Source: Lachnospiraceae bacterium (lineage in GTDB: Bacteria > Bacillota > Clostridia > Lachnospirales > Lachnospiraceae). From it: a DNA stretch of 44,330 bases. Positions 15,452-23,560 of the stretch are shown piece by piece. A program made the position numbers and the translations under genes. The stretch is from positions 1 through 44,330 of the forward strand of contig VSOB01000024.1 in assembly GCA_009774625.1 (NCBI GenBank), read 5' to 3'. The notes beneath the pieces are model-generated. The model did no database searches, was not told the origin of the DNA, and saw only the letters and a list, made by a program, of their open reading frames with translations. Position 1 is the first letter of the stretch; each line of letters begins with the position of its first letter.

Positions 15452-16609
15452 CTATACAATTTCATTGATACAGACCTGCCGCAGCGGTATGATCTGAGAC
15501 AATCTTTTGTATACCGGTACATGATACCCGCCTTCCGTATCTTTTTTAAGATCCACAAACAGATCAGACATATTCTCTGTATGCTCTGTCTGTTTATTTT
15601 CCCAAAAACAGTCCCGGCAGTCCTTTCTGCCGAACACAAATTCTGTCAATGCGCTGATATCCGTACAGACCTCTGCTTCATCCTCTGCTGCCAACATAGC
15701 TATTGTACTTTCTTTTTTCCCCACTGTCCAGAGAAAAGTTCCGTTCTGCTCCCGGAGCAGAGGGTCGAAAAGCCGAAAACAAACTGTGATCAAATCCGGA
15801 TCTGCCTGTCCGGAAAGACGCAGCAGGCAGAGCATGGATGCCACATTGGTAATCCTGGCCATGATAATCGGCTGCCTGACAGAGGAAATCCGGAGCGTTT
15901 CCCGCTTTGCAAAGCCGTCCGCCACCATTCCCTCCTGAATCTCTTCTTTCCCATTCTCCCTGGCAGACAGATAAAATCCTGCAATCTCTCCCTGTTCTTT
16001 CCAAAGGTAAATGTCTCCGTTTTGCGCCTGACTTTCCTTTTTCTGTCTCCTGTAGTATGCCTCATCCCGTCTCAGAAATAACTGATACCTCTGCTCCAGC
16101 AGCCCCTCTGCAAAAGCAGCCAGAGCTGCAGCCTCTTCTTCCTGCATAATCTGCGCCGGCAGATTGCTTTGCTGCTCTATGGAAAACGTGGGCCTGTCAT
16201 AAATATACCGGAACTGATAAGGCGTATAAATAGCCGGATCTGCCGGCATCAGAAACGCAAACGGCACCGCTTCCTGACAAAGATCCGAAAGCGCCGTCCT
16301 AAGCAGCCGGTCCATATAGCCCCGGTGCCGGTACTCCTGCCTGGTTCCCACTCCCACAATATAACACAGCGGAATATCCCGGAACCGGCTCCCTTCTTTA
16401 TCCGGCGCAAGAACCTGTCCCATATACGGAGTCAGAAACAGCATGGCACAGAGCCTGTTATCACATTTCACTCCATATCCTTTATTTTCAGCCATTTTTT
16501 CCGCAAAATAGTAGTCCGTAAACCGCTCCGAATCTTCTGGAAATATTTCCGACCACATCTTTCTGGCCGACAACGCCTCGTCAGTGGTCAACTTTTCTAC
16601 TGTTACCAT
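15452..16609 (-). CDS. Eis-like GNAT family N-acetyltransferase
   Basis: A 385-residue protein. The N-terminal GNAT domain has the acetyl-CoA-binding segment CYIVGVGTRQEYRHRGYMDR (R-x-x-G type) at about residues 80-100, followed by FAFLMPADPAIYTPYQFRYI. This is the pattern of Eis/ACT14924-type two-lobe acetyltransferases. The C-terminal third may be the SCP2-like lobe. The substrate is unknown. I chose the ATG at 16609, 7 bases after the ispF stop, with AAGGAT upstream. The frame extends to 16699 inside ispF but has no support there. Confidence 0.75.
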   Translation of the reverse strand: MVTVEKLTTDEALSARKMWSEIFPEDSERFTDYYFAEKMAENKGYGVKCDNRLCAMLFLTPYMGQVLAPDKEGSRFRDIPLCYIVGVGTRQEYRHRGYMDRLLRTALSDLCQEAVPFAFLMPADPAIYTPYQFRYIYDRPTFSIEQQSNLPAQIMQEEEAAALAAFAEGLLEQRYQLFLRRDEAYYRRQKKESQAQNGDIYLWKEQGEIAGFYLSARENGKEEIQEGMVADGFAKRETLRISSVRQPIIMARITNVASMLCLLRLSGQADPDLITVCFRLFDPLLREQNGTFLWTVGKKESTIAMLAAEDEAEVCTDISALTEFVFGRKDCRDCFWENKQTEHTENMSDLFVDLKKDTEGGYHVPVYKRLSQIIPLRQVCINEIV

Positions 16610-16616
16610 GCCTGTC

Positions 16617-17231
16617 TTATCCTTTGTTTTCATCTGCATCCTCTGTCTGGTCACTGCTGTGATCACTGCCGCAGTTTCCGCTGTTTTCACACCCTCCACA
16701 GCAGCCGCATTCTCCTGATGCAGAAACCATCTCTGTCACCTCTGCGTCATAAAAATGGGAAGGACTTGTCAGAAGGCAGACCGCCTGCGACGCAATCCCC
16801 TCACCGCTGCCGGTAAAACCCAGCCCTTCTTCCGTGGTTGCCTTAACACTCACCTGCCCTGTCCCGATTCCAAGCGCCTGTGCGATATTCTGTCTCATCT
16901 TTTCAATATGAGGACCCATTTTGGGCGCCTGAGCAATAATCGTCGCATCGATATTTTCAACAAAAAAGCAATTCTCCTCCAGAAGCGCCCCAACCTCTTT
17001 CAGCAGTGCCATGCTGGATATTCCCTTGTAACGGGCGTCCGTATCCGGAAAATGTTTTCCGATGTCTCCCAGTGCGGCTGCCCCCAGCAGCGCATCCATA
17101 ACGGCATGCAAAAGTACATCCGCATCCGAATGTCCCAGCAGCCCCTTTTCCCAGGGAATCTCCACACCTCCCATCATCAGTTTCCTTCCTTCTGTCAGTC
17201 TGTGCACATCATATCCTGTTCCGATCCGCAT
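16617..17231 (-). CDS. ispF: 2-C-methyl-D-erythritol 2,4-cyclodiphosphate synthase with Cys-rich C-terminal tail
   Basis: A 204-residue protein of the MEP isoprenoid pathway. The first 157 residues are a complete IspF: GYDVHRL (zinc Asp/His), HSDADVLLHAVMDALLGAAA, GDIGKHFPDTD, and the C-terminal TTEEGLGFTGSGEGIASQAV. It forms a trimer and cyclises CDP-ME 2-phosphate. The protein then continues for about 45 residues with a cysteine-rich, then acidic tail (GECGCCGGCENSGNCGSD). That is longer than the usual 155-165 residues. The next gene starts 7 bases after the stop. Confidence 0.92.
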   Translation of the reverse strand: MRIGTGYDVHRLTEGRKLMMGGVEIPWEKGLLGHSDADVLLHAVMDALLGAAALGDIGKHFPDTDARYKGISSMALLKEVGALLEENCFFVENIDATIIAQAPKMGPHIEKMRQNIAQALGIGTGQVSVKATTEEGLGFTGSGEGIASQAVCLLTSPSHFYDAEVTEMVSASGECGCCGGCENSGNCGSDHSSDQTEDADENKG

Positions 17232-17428
17232 ATCCGTACCCTTCCTCTCTCTGAAATATCAGATCTCAAAATTTCCATACTTTTTTTACCCTGTAGTCTG
17301 TATTATTCTGCATCCTGTAGCATACCGCATATTGCACGCGGCCGGCAAAATATCATACACTGTCTGTCACATACAGGATATAGCGTATAGTATACACGAT
17401 ATTTCCGGTTTTCCACAATGGCCTGAAG

Positions 17429-17480
17429 AAAAAAAGCGAGTGTTCCCAGAGCCGCAAAGGACTTATGAGAACACCCGCTT
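17429..17480 (-). terminator. Terminator after the BlaR1-like gene
   Basis: On the minus strand AGCGGGTGTTC pairs with GAACACTCGCT across a 23-base loop, followed by a run of seven T. It lies 14 bases after the stop of the gene ending at 17494. The rest of the 17232-17493 gap holds AT-rich sequence in which I see no gene. Confidence 0.75.
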
Positions 17481-17493
17481 TATTGTCAGGGCG

Positions 17494-19053
17494 TTATTTC
17501 AGCTTTTCCAGATTGTCATACATTTTTCCTAAAATGATCTCTTTTTTCTCTGGTGTCAACTGTCCGTCCCCAATGGCCTCATCCAAAACGCCCGTAACGA
17601 TTTCAATGTCCTTCTGATAACGTTCCGCGGTCAGCTCCTCGGTTCCGTTCTTATATTCCAGTTCCGGCGCCATTACAATAGTGGGATTGAACCCTGATGC
17701 CATCGAATAACCATCTTCTTCCCAAGTCTTTTCAAACATTGCTTTATAGATGACATATTCACCCCTGCCCTGATCTGCTTTCAGCTTTTCCAGCGCTTCT
17801 TCCATCGCTTTGCAGCCCGAGCCGGTCCCGTCATCCCCGTCCGCATATTTTTTTACATTTTCCAACACTTTTTCATACTCCTCTACCGTATAAACCTCAA
17901 AAATCCCTCCCAGAGTGGGATCTTCCACATAACTGGCAAAATCCCGCTCTCCGGTGTCTGCTGTCTTTGCATCCCACCCCGCAGACGGTGTTGTAACGGA
18001 TACCGTGACTGCGTCAGAAAACGGTGTAGTCGTAGTCTCTGCCCTCACTGCTTCTGCAGGCAGGTCAGATGCTCCCTGTCCCGCAGACGGTGTCATCGCA
18101 AACACTGTAACCGCACCGGAAAGCAGCATAACGGATACCATAGCACCTGTTATTGTCATCTTTTTCCAATTCATAATATTTACAATCCTTTCTTTCATAA
18201 AATCCTGCATCAGATGGGAGGCCATCAGATTGTTCTCCGGCACTGCGGCCGCCCATTCCACCAGGACACGGGCATAGGCAGCACGTTTCTCTCCGCCTGC
18301 CTTTTGCAGCACTCTTTCATCACATGCCAGCTCAATATCTCTGTTGGCCAGAAAATACATAACCCAGACCACCGGATTAAACCAGTGGAGGGTCACAACA
18401 GCGGCCAGAAAAATCTTTCGGACACTGTCCCATCGTCTGATATGTGTCATTTCATGTTCCAATATATAGTACAGATTTTCCCTGTTTTCCAGATCTGTTA
18501 TACCGGGCAGCAGTATGACCGGGCGAATGATCCCAAAAGTCAGCGGAGAAGAAATCCTGTCGGACATCCGTACTCTGACCGGCCGGGCCGGGGCTATGAT
18601 TACCTGCTGCCAGGCAGCTTCCATACCGGCTACAGGCAGAGACATCCTGCAGATATTCACACAATGTCTGTACGCACTGATAAAATACAATGCCAGGCAG
18701 ACTGCGCCTGCCATCCACAGAACAGGCAGCACATGATTCCGGGCCACCGCCGCCTGAGCAGAAACAGAAAGCCCTATCGGCGCATTCCATATACCGTCAT
18801 GTGATGGTATTCCCAGCGTGACAGCATCCTCCATACCGGCCTGCGCCGGCCAAAACCGCCACTCCCGGCTCATCCTGCGGAACAGATCTCCCGCCGCTTT
18901 AAGCGCCTTCCCTGGTATCAGCAGCCTGCATCCTGCGATTCCCCAGAGCAGGCACAGAACCGTTCTGGGAAATCTCTTTCCCAGCAGATACCGTACCAGA
19001 ATCACAAACAGAATCAGCACAGATGCGGACAAACTCATTTGCAGCAATTCCAT
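17494..19053 (-). CDS. BlaR1-like M56 metallopeptidase sensor with a novel extracellular domain
   Basis: A 519-residue membrane protein. Hydrophobic segments lie near residues 5-30, 35-50, 100-120 and 300-325. The cytosolic zinc protease has HEMTH in YYILEHEMTHIRRWDSVRKI, followed by LHWFNPVVWVMYFLANRDIE and ELACDERVL with the third ligand. A BlaR1 of this type cleaves the BlaI repressor when its outer domain binds a signal. Here the outer part is not a penicillin-binding domain. It is a short duplicated TPSAG-containing linker followed by a domain (DPTLGGIF to the C-terminus) that is shared with the lipoprotein at 19526-20185. ATG 19053 has GGAG upstream and lies 5 bases after the blaI stop. 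Confidence 0.85.
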   Translation of the reverse strand: MELLQMSLSASVLILFVILVRYLLGKRFPRTVLCLLWGIAGCRLLIPGKALKAAGDLFRRMSREWRFWPAQAGMEDAVTLGIPSHDGIWNAPIGLSVSAQAAVARNHVLPVLWMAGAVCLALYFISAYRHCVNICRMSLPVAGMEAAWQQVIIAPARPVRVRMSDRISSPLTFGIIRPVILLPGITDLENRENLYYILEHEMTHIRRWDSVRKIFLAAVVTLHWFNPVVWVMYFLANRDIELACDERVLQKAGGEKRAAYARVLVEWAAAVPENNLMASHLMQDFMKERIVNIMNWKKMTITGAMVSVMLLSGAVTVFAMTPSAGQGASDLPAEAVRAETTTTPFSDAVTVSVTTPSAGWDAKTADTGERDFASYVEDPTLGGIFEVYTVEEYEKVLENVKKYADGDDGTGSGCKAMEEALEKLKADQGRGEYVIYKAMFEKTWEEDGYSMASGFNPTIVMAPELEYKNGTEELTAERYQKDIEIVTGVLDEAIGDGQLTPEKKEIILGKMYDNLEKLK

Positions 19054-19058
19054 ATGTC

Positions 19059-19427
19059 TCACTCCATCTTATCAATCATCTCTTTCAGATTTGCAATTTC
19101 CTCTCTGGACATCTTTTTTCCGGAAAGCAGCGCCGAAAAGAGGAGGGGAAGAGAACCGCCAAACACCCGGTTTACAAATTCATCCGTATCCTTTTCGATT
19201 GCCTCTTCTCTGGAAATCCCTGCCCGGCATACAAATCCCGGTTCTATCCGTTCCATCCAGCCTTTCTGAACACATTTCTTAATGACCGTATAGGTGGTAT
19301 TTTTATTCCAGCCGATTTTTTCATGTAAAATCAGGGCAATTTCCCTGGCCGGACAGTCTCCTTTTTCCCATACGACTTCCATCACTTTTCTTTCCGAATC
19401 AAATAATTTATCTTCCATCTTGTTCAC
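19059..19427 (-). CDS. blaI: BlaI/MecI/CopY-family transcriptional repressor
   Basis: A 122-residue winged-helix repressor: LFDSERKVMEVVWEKGDCPA, the recognition helix region KIGWNKNTTYTVIKKCVQKG, then MERIEPGFVCRAGISREEAI, which is the stretch where BlaI-type proteins are cleaved. It is the first gene of an operon with the M56 protease gene. The operator at 19464-19487 lies over its promoter. The start at 19427 is a GTG with GGAAAGG close upstream; ATG at 19418 is an alternative. Confidence 0.9.
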   Translation of the reverse strand: MNKMEDKLFDSERKVMEVVWEKGDCPAREIALILHEKIGWNKNTTYTVIKKCVQKGWMERIEPGFVCRAGISREEAIEKDTDEFVNRVFGGSLPLLFSALLSGKKMSREEIANLKEMIDKME

Positions 19428-19463
19428 GCGCCTTTCCGATACAGTTCTTTGTGTACTATTACA

Positions 19464-19509
19464 GTAGTCTGTCTGTTTTCAGACTACCACACCCCTGCAT
19501 GATTGTCAA
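19464..19509 (-). promoter_or_regulatory. blaI promoter with overlapping operator
   Basis: On the minus strand TTGACA (plus 19504-19509), 17 bases, then TAGTCT (plus 19481-19486). The -10 lies inside an inverted repeat, GTAGTCTG at 19464-19471 and CAGACTAC at 19480-19487. The same element is in front of the lipoprotein gene, so one repressor probably controls both. Confidence 0.78.
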
Positions 19510-19525
19510 CGTGCCTTAACAGAAA

Positions 19526-20185
19526 TCACTGCAGCCTGCTTAAATTGTCATCCATTTTAGCCAGGATAATCTCTTTCTGCTCCCGGGTCAGCAGTCCTCT
19601 GGAAATAGCCTGATCCAGCGTATTGGTAACAGACGCAATTTCCTTTTGGTAAGCCTCTGCCGTCAGCTCCACTTTCGCATCTTCATATTCCTGCCAGGGA
19701 TTCATTACAATCATGGGATTGAAGCCGCTGACTACCTGATATCCGTCCTCTTCATAAGTTTCATTAAACATACTTTTATATAGAACAAACTCCCCCTTTC
19801 CGTTGTCCGCTTTCAGCTTCTCCAAAGCTGTCTCCATATTGCTCACATCGCCGCCATCCGCATATTTTTTCACATTCTCAACTACCTCTTCATACTCTTC
19901 CGCCGTATAAAGCTGGAAAATACCGCCCAGTGTAGGGTCTGATAAAACCTCCTTCAAATCATCTTCTCCTTCTTCCGTTTCAGGCAGGTTCTCTTCCTCC
20001 AAATCTGTGGCCGTTTCCTCCGCCGCCGGCAGATCCGGCTGCCGGTTCTCCGCAGCCTCGCTTTCTGTGACTGTTTCTGTTTTTTCCGGCGTCTGGGCCG
20101 CATCTGCGCCGCATCCCGCACACATACCTGATATGACTGCAATCGTTATCATCACACCTGCAATTCTGTTTTTCTTTTTGTTCAT
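19526..20185 (-). CDS. Lipoprotein carrying the same domain as the BlaR1-like sensor
   Basis: A 219-residue exported protein. The start is a basic region and hydrophobic segment (KKKNRIAGVMITIAVISGM) with cysteines at SGMCAGCGAD that fit a lipobox. An acidic linker follows (about residues 30-75). The C-terminal domain begins at DPTLGGIFQLYTAEEYEEVV and ends DDNLSRLQ. It matches the extracellular C-terminus of the BlaR1-like protein at more than half of aligned positions, including VENVKKYADG, LEKLKAD, SGFNP and KKEIIL/QKEIIL. The ATG at 20185 follows AAAGGATGA. I do not recognise the domain. It may be the regulated output, or bind the signal that the sensor perceives. Confidence 0.72.
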   Translation of the reverse strand: MNKKKNRIAGVMITIAVISGMCAGCGADAAQTPEKTETVTESEAAENRQPDLPAAEETATDLEEENLPETEEGEDDLKEVLSDPTLGGIFQLYTAEEYEEVVENVKKYADGGDVSNMETALEKLKADNGKGEFVLYKSMFNETYEEDGYQVVSGFNPMIVMNPWQEYEDAKVELTAEAYQKEIASVTNTLDQAISRGLLTREQKEIILAKMDDNLSRLQ

Positions 20186-20236
20186 ACGATCTGTCATCCT
20201 TTCTTTTCTCAATATCACTTTTGTGCGCACCTTTAT

Positions 20237-20291
20237 ACTACTGTGATAGTCTATCTGCTTTCAGACTATCACAGTAGTGTAGAGTTGTCAA
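20237..20291 (-). promoter_or_regulatory. Lipoprotein promoter with a perfect 16-base inverted repeat operator
   Basis: On the minus strand TTGACA (plus 20286-20291), 17 bases, then TAGTCT (plus 20263-20268). The arms ACTACTGTGATAGTCT (20237-20252) and AGACTATCACAGTAGT (20263-20278) are perfect complements across 10 bases. The spacer and arms resemble the blaI operator (TAGTCT-TCTG-TTTCAGACTA shared). Confidence 0.8.
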
Positions 20292-20351
20292 TTATTATTT
20301 TCAAAGACCGCCCGTAGATCAGAATTCCTTTTGTTCTTTACCGATTTACAG

Positions 20352-20380
20352 ATGACAGACCCCTGCAAGAGGTGTATAAT
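20352..20380 (+). promoter_or_regulatory. Promoter of the 125-residue plus-strand gene
   Basis: ATGACA (20352-20357), 17 bases, then a perfect TATAAT (20375-20380). It lies 29 bases before the TTG start at 20410. Confidence 0.65.
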
Positions 20381-20409
20381 GGGAAAAAACAGAAAGGGAG
20401 GCATACGTT

Positions 20410-20787
20410 TTGGAAAAAAATAACGGCATCAGGGGAATGGACACTTTACTGGAAAAGCTCCCCAGAGAATATCAGAACTGGTTTTGTTTTGGTCATATTC
20501 TGAAATTTGAATACAAAGAAATATTTGATTACGAAAACTGGGATACCAGATACAATGCCGAACTTATTCTATCGAACGACTCTGAAACTTATAAGATACG
20601 GCTGCTGCTGAAGCACATCAGCGGAGAAATCTCTATCCATGTAACAGAGGATATTGCCGGGCTTAACATCAGCAATCAGTCACAGGATGGCTATGAATCC
20701 TCCAGCCGGTTTCATGTATACGATTTTGAGAATCATGCAGTTTCCATCTATTGTGAAGAAATTGAAGCAGAGTTATTGCAACATTAA
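20410..20787 (+). CDS. Hypothetical 125-residue protein
   Basis: I do not recognise this protein. It starts at TTG, with AAAGGGAGG about 8 bases upstream and a good promoter before that. It is soluble and acidic at the C-terminus. It has alternating strand-like segments (YNAELILSNDSETYKIRLLL, then GEISIHVTEDIAG) and two short aromatic-rich stretches. No signal peptide or membrane segment is seen. It stands alone on the plus strand between two minus-strand units, and a minus-strand terminator follows. It could be an immunity-type or small regulatory protein, but nothing in the sequence decides this. Confidence 0.6.
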   Translation: MEKNNGIRGMDTLLEKLPREYQNWFCFGHILKFEYKEIFDYENWDTRYNAELILSNDSETYKIRLLLKHISGEISIHVTEDIAGLNISNQSQDGYESSSRFHVYDFENHAVSIYCEEIEAELLQH

Positions 20788-20809
20788 ACGGCATTTTGGT
20801 CTGTGATAC

Positions 20810-20855
20810 AAAAAACACCGGGGAATGACAATCTATCAATTATCATTCTCCGGCG
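20810..20855 (-). terminator. Terminator of the beta-helix AAA operon
   Basis: On the minus strand a long hairpin, CGCCGGAGAATGATAAT against ATTGTCATTCCCCGGTG, with a 6-base loop and a run of six T. It lies about 18 bases after the stop of the 60-residue gene, so that gene is inside the operon. Confidence 0.85.
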
Positions 20856-20872
20856 TTGCCGTGAAATCCCCA

Positions 20873-21055
20873 TCAGCAAAGACGGAAATTTTTCACTCCT
20901 GCAATTTCTCCATGTAAAATTCCGGAAAGTATATTCTGTACAGAAGCATCAGCCAAAGTGACCGCTTCTTTCAAATGTGGAAATGCCATGTCATCCACGA
21001 TCAGACAGCGCAGGCTGTCACATAGCTCGTATGCTTTTTCTTGCATTATATCCAT
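20873..21055 (-). CDS. Small hypothetical protein (60 residues), last gene of the AAA operon
   Basis: It starts at ATG 21055, 1 base after the stop of the membrane protein gene (TAAAATG), so translation is probably coupled. The protein MDIMQEKAYELCDSLRCLIV and onwards is mostly helical, with two cysteines and a central acidic pair. I do not recognise it. It has no signal peptide. The strong terminator 18 bases downstream supports its being a real gene. The frame also extends upstream to 21079 inside the previous gene, which I discounted. Confidence 0.6.
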   Translation of the reverse strand: MDIMQEKAYELCDSLRCLIVDDMAFPHLKEAVTLADASVQNILSGILHGEIAGVKNFRLC

Positions 21056-21056
21056 T

Positions 21057-21524
21057 TTACTCAAAATCGCAGGCATCACCGATAATCATATTTTTCTTTC
21101 TACATTTCCGCAGCGCGAGCGGTCCCGTAATCGGCGCCAATACTCCTGCAAGAATGATACCGAAAATCAAGATTCCCATTTTCCTGAACAGCACTCCCGA
21201 AACAGTTCCGACATAAAACATATCATTGAGTGTGGTTCCGGTAAAACTCTGTTTATACCACCAGAGAGAAAAAGGATAAAAATATGCACTTAGAATTGTT
21301 AAACTAATAATAACGATCGTATCTATGATTGTGGGTGTCCATGGTATAGTTAATGCATAAAGCAATGTATAAATGAACAATACAGCCGGAACGACAAGAA
21401 CCAGATGAATCAATTTTCGTTTCCAGTAATCCGGATGCAGATATGAGTAAGGACCCTTCAATGCTCCGGCCGCGTTCTTAAAAACAGAATTCTTTGGTGG
21501 TTTGACATAATCATTCTTTGACAT
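21057..21524 (-). CDS. Hypothetical membrane protein (155 residues)
   Basis: The protein has a hydrophilic start with GPYSYLHPDYWKRKLIHLVL leading into a first membrane segment. A second follows around IIDTIVIISLTILSAYFYPF, and a third near GILIFGIILAGVLAPITGPL. It ends in a short basic tail (RKCRKKN). No family is recognised. It lies 46 bases after the AAA gene and is tightly coupled to the next small gene, so it probably acts with the ATPase at the membrane. Confidence 0.7.
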   Translation of the reverse strand: MSKNDYVKPPKNSVFKNAAGALKGPYSYLHPDYWKRKLIHLVLVVPAVLFIYTLLYALTIPWTPTIIDTIVIISLTILSAYFYPFSLWWYKQSFTGTTLNDMFYVGTVSGVLFRKMGILIFGIILAGVLAPITGPLALRKCRKKNMIIGDACDFE

Positions 21525-21570
21525 CTTTTTTCTCCCATCATAATATATTTTCTTTGGTATCCCACATTAT

Positions 21571-23481
21571 TTATATGGCATCTATATCCTCTTGCGTAAT
21601 CAACACCAAATTCGCATTCGGATCCCTTGAAACTCTAACTGCCATCTTTCGGATCAGCTTTTCATTCAGGTTACGCGCCCACCGGCCATTACTATTATCA
21701 TCGGATTCTGAATGTTTTTTATATACCAAATCCGTATATGCCTTTTCGTCTATTTCATACTTTTGTTCATGCAGATCATCAAGTCCAATCCGGGTCAGTT
21801 CCTCTTGTGTATAGTCCTCAAATATGAAGGTGTTCGGAATACGGCTTTTCAGTCCTTCATTGCTTTCAAGAAATTGTTCCATACTATGGGTATAACCGGC
21901 AAAAATAAGAACAATATCCTGACGGTGATCTTCCATGAATTTCAGGATTTCATTGATTGCCTCAATTCCAAAATCTTGGGAATTATCATTTCCTGCCCAT
22001 AAGGTATATGCTTCGTCAATAAACAATACGCCTCCCAGTGCCGACTCCAATACTTCCCGTGTCTTTACTGCCGTTTCCCCTATGTACCGGCCAACCAGAT
22101 CCGAACGTGAAGTTTCCACAAATTTTTTAGAACCGATAATTCCCTTTTCATAGAGTATCTCACCTACAAGACGTGCAACGGTTGTTTTTCCAGTCCCGGG
22201 GTTTCCCAAAAACATACTGTGCAGCGAAAAAGCTGAATTTTTAAATCCTTGTTTTTCACGCTTTTTATTCATCTCGGCAACGGCAACAAATTCCTCCACA
22301 TTCTGTTTTACGCTGGCAATCCCTACCATCTGGTTCAAACGCTCGAATGCGGACAATTCCCCGAAATACTCAATCTCTGAAATGTCACCTGTTTTCTTCA
22401 ACCCATCTTGTTCATCTAAGATAAATTCCCAGTTTCCCGGATCATACGCTGCCTGTATCATCGCCTCCACATTTATTGTTGTATTCCGCTCCGCTCTGGT
22501 ATTCGGCTGAGACAGCTTTCCAAAACATACGAAACCCGCTTCCAGCAAAGATTTGTTATTCAGGTAAAGATTAACCTTTCCGTTATCCCTTCCAACAATA
22601 CCGATTCCTTCTGCCTTTACATGTGAACTGTCTAAAATACCAAGGCTATCCACCACATAAATATATCCAATGGAAACCTCCGATTTTTCAATGTACAGTG
22701 AATCATATGTTCCCGTCTCCAGTGTAAGATCAGCGTTTGTTGCATACAATGCACAGTCATATCCTGGCTGCTTTACAATCATATCAGCGGCGGTCAGCTT
22801 TGAATCCACCAATCTGACACAAGACCAGGAAGTTTTTTCAGTCTTATCCCCGCCTTCAAAAGTTGACGATAATATAGTTATCACACTATTTTCGTATGCA
22901 TAGAGTGCGTTTGCCTCCGGATACCGAATCACAGAATTCTGAATATCCAGCCTTGAATTAGAAACCTGTATCCGTGCATCAATCGTGGAATTGGCTACTT
23001 CCAACGTCGAATTTTCCACACAAACTTTATAATTGCGGTCGTGCAGGTTTCCCGGGTCAACCACACTATTGGCAAAGGAAGCCTTCGCCCCGTTCCCTAT
23101 ATAGACAACAGGATAGTTCTGACCTTCTGTTGCATAAGAAGTAAGAATGACATTTTCTGCGGCCAGAACTGCACCGTCTTTTACCTGTATGTTATTGTTC
23201 TTATCTACCGCCTTGCGTACTTCCAGATTTTTTAAGGTAACAACGGCTCCATTCATTATAAATACCCCATCAATTATATTTGTCAAAGCTCCGTTATTAT
23301 CCTGATGTCCTTCAATCGTAATACTCTTGGTAATTGTTATCGACTTATTGTTTTGCTCATAAAAAGGGCTGAACCCTTCCTCCAGTTCAATGGTATCTCC
23401 GTCACCAGCTGCCTCTACCGCCTGAATGAATCCCCATGTTTTTTTCAGGAATCCATTTTTCCCCACCAAATAACGAGCCAT
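21571..23481 (-). CDS. Beta-helix and CbbX/SpoVK-type AAA+ ATPase fusion protein
   Basis: A 636-residue protein with two parts. Residues of about 10-330 have repeated short strands of the right-handed beta-helix type: runs such as ITITKSITIEGHQDNNGALT and VVTLKNLEVRK, then many N-x-x-I/V steps. Residues of about 375-636 form a CbbX/SpoVK (EccA-like) AAA+ ATPase: FLGNPGTGKTTVARLVGEIL (Walker A, about residue 425), GGVLFIDEAYTLW (Walker B, about residue 485), LIFAGYTHSMEQFLESNEGL, and SRIPNTFIFEDYTQEE with the arginine finger. No signal peptide is visible. A promoter lies at 23532-23560. The ligand of the beta-helix is unknown. Confidence 0.88.
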   Translation of the reverse strand: MARYLVGKNGFLKKTWGFIQAVEAAGDGDTIELEEGFSPFYEQNNKSITITKSITIEGHQDNNGALTNIIDGVFIMNGAVVTLKNLEVRKAVDKNNNIQVKDGAVLAAENVILTSYATEGQNYPVVYIGNGAKASFANSVVDPGNLHDRNYKVCVENSTLEVANSTIDARIQVSNSRLDIQNSVIRYPEANALYAYENSVITILSSTFEGGDKTEKTSWSCVRLVDSKLTAADMIVKQPGYDCALYATNADLTLETGTYDSLYIEKSEVSIGYIYVVDSLGILDSSHVKAEGIGIVGRDNGKVNLYLNNKSLLEAGFVCFGKLSQPNTRAERNTTINVEAMIQAAYDPGNWEFILDEQDGLKKTGDISEIEYFGELSAFERLNQMVGIASVKQNVEEFVAVAEMNKKREKQGFKNSAFSLHSMFLGNPGTGKTTVARLVGEILYEKGIIGSKKFVETSRSDLVGRYIGETAVKTREVLESALGGVLFIDEAYTLWAGNDNSQDFGIEAINEILKFMEDHRQDIVLIFAGYTHSMEQFLESNEGLKSRIPNTFIFEDYTQEELTRIGLDDLHEQKYEIDEKAYTDLVYKKHSESDDNSNGRWARNLNEKLIRKMAVRVSRDPNANLVLITQEDIDAI

Positions 23482-23531
23482 TTATTACCTCTTCCTCCTT
23501 AGCATATTTCATATTCCTCTTTCTATATTAC

Positions 23532-23560
23532 ATTCTAATTCCTCCCCCTAATCTTGTCAA
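23532..23560 (-). promoter_or_regulatory. Promoter of the beta-helix AAA operon
   Basis: On the minus strand TTGACA (plus 23555-23560), 17 bases, then TAGAAT (plus 23532-23537). GAGG lies 6 bases before the ATG at 23481. Apart from this and the terminator at 23750-23788, the 23482-23864 gap holds no gene that I can support. Confidence 0.75.
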
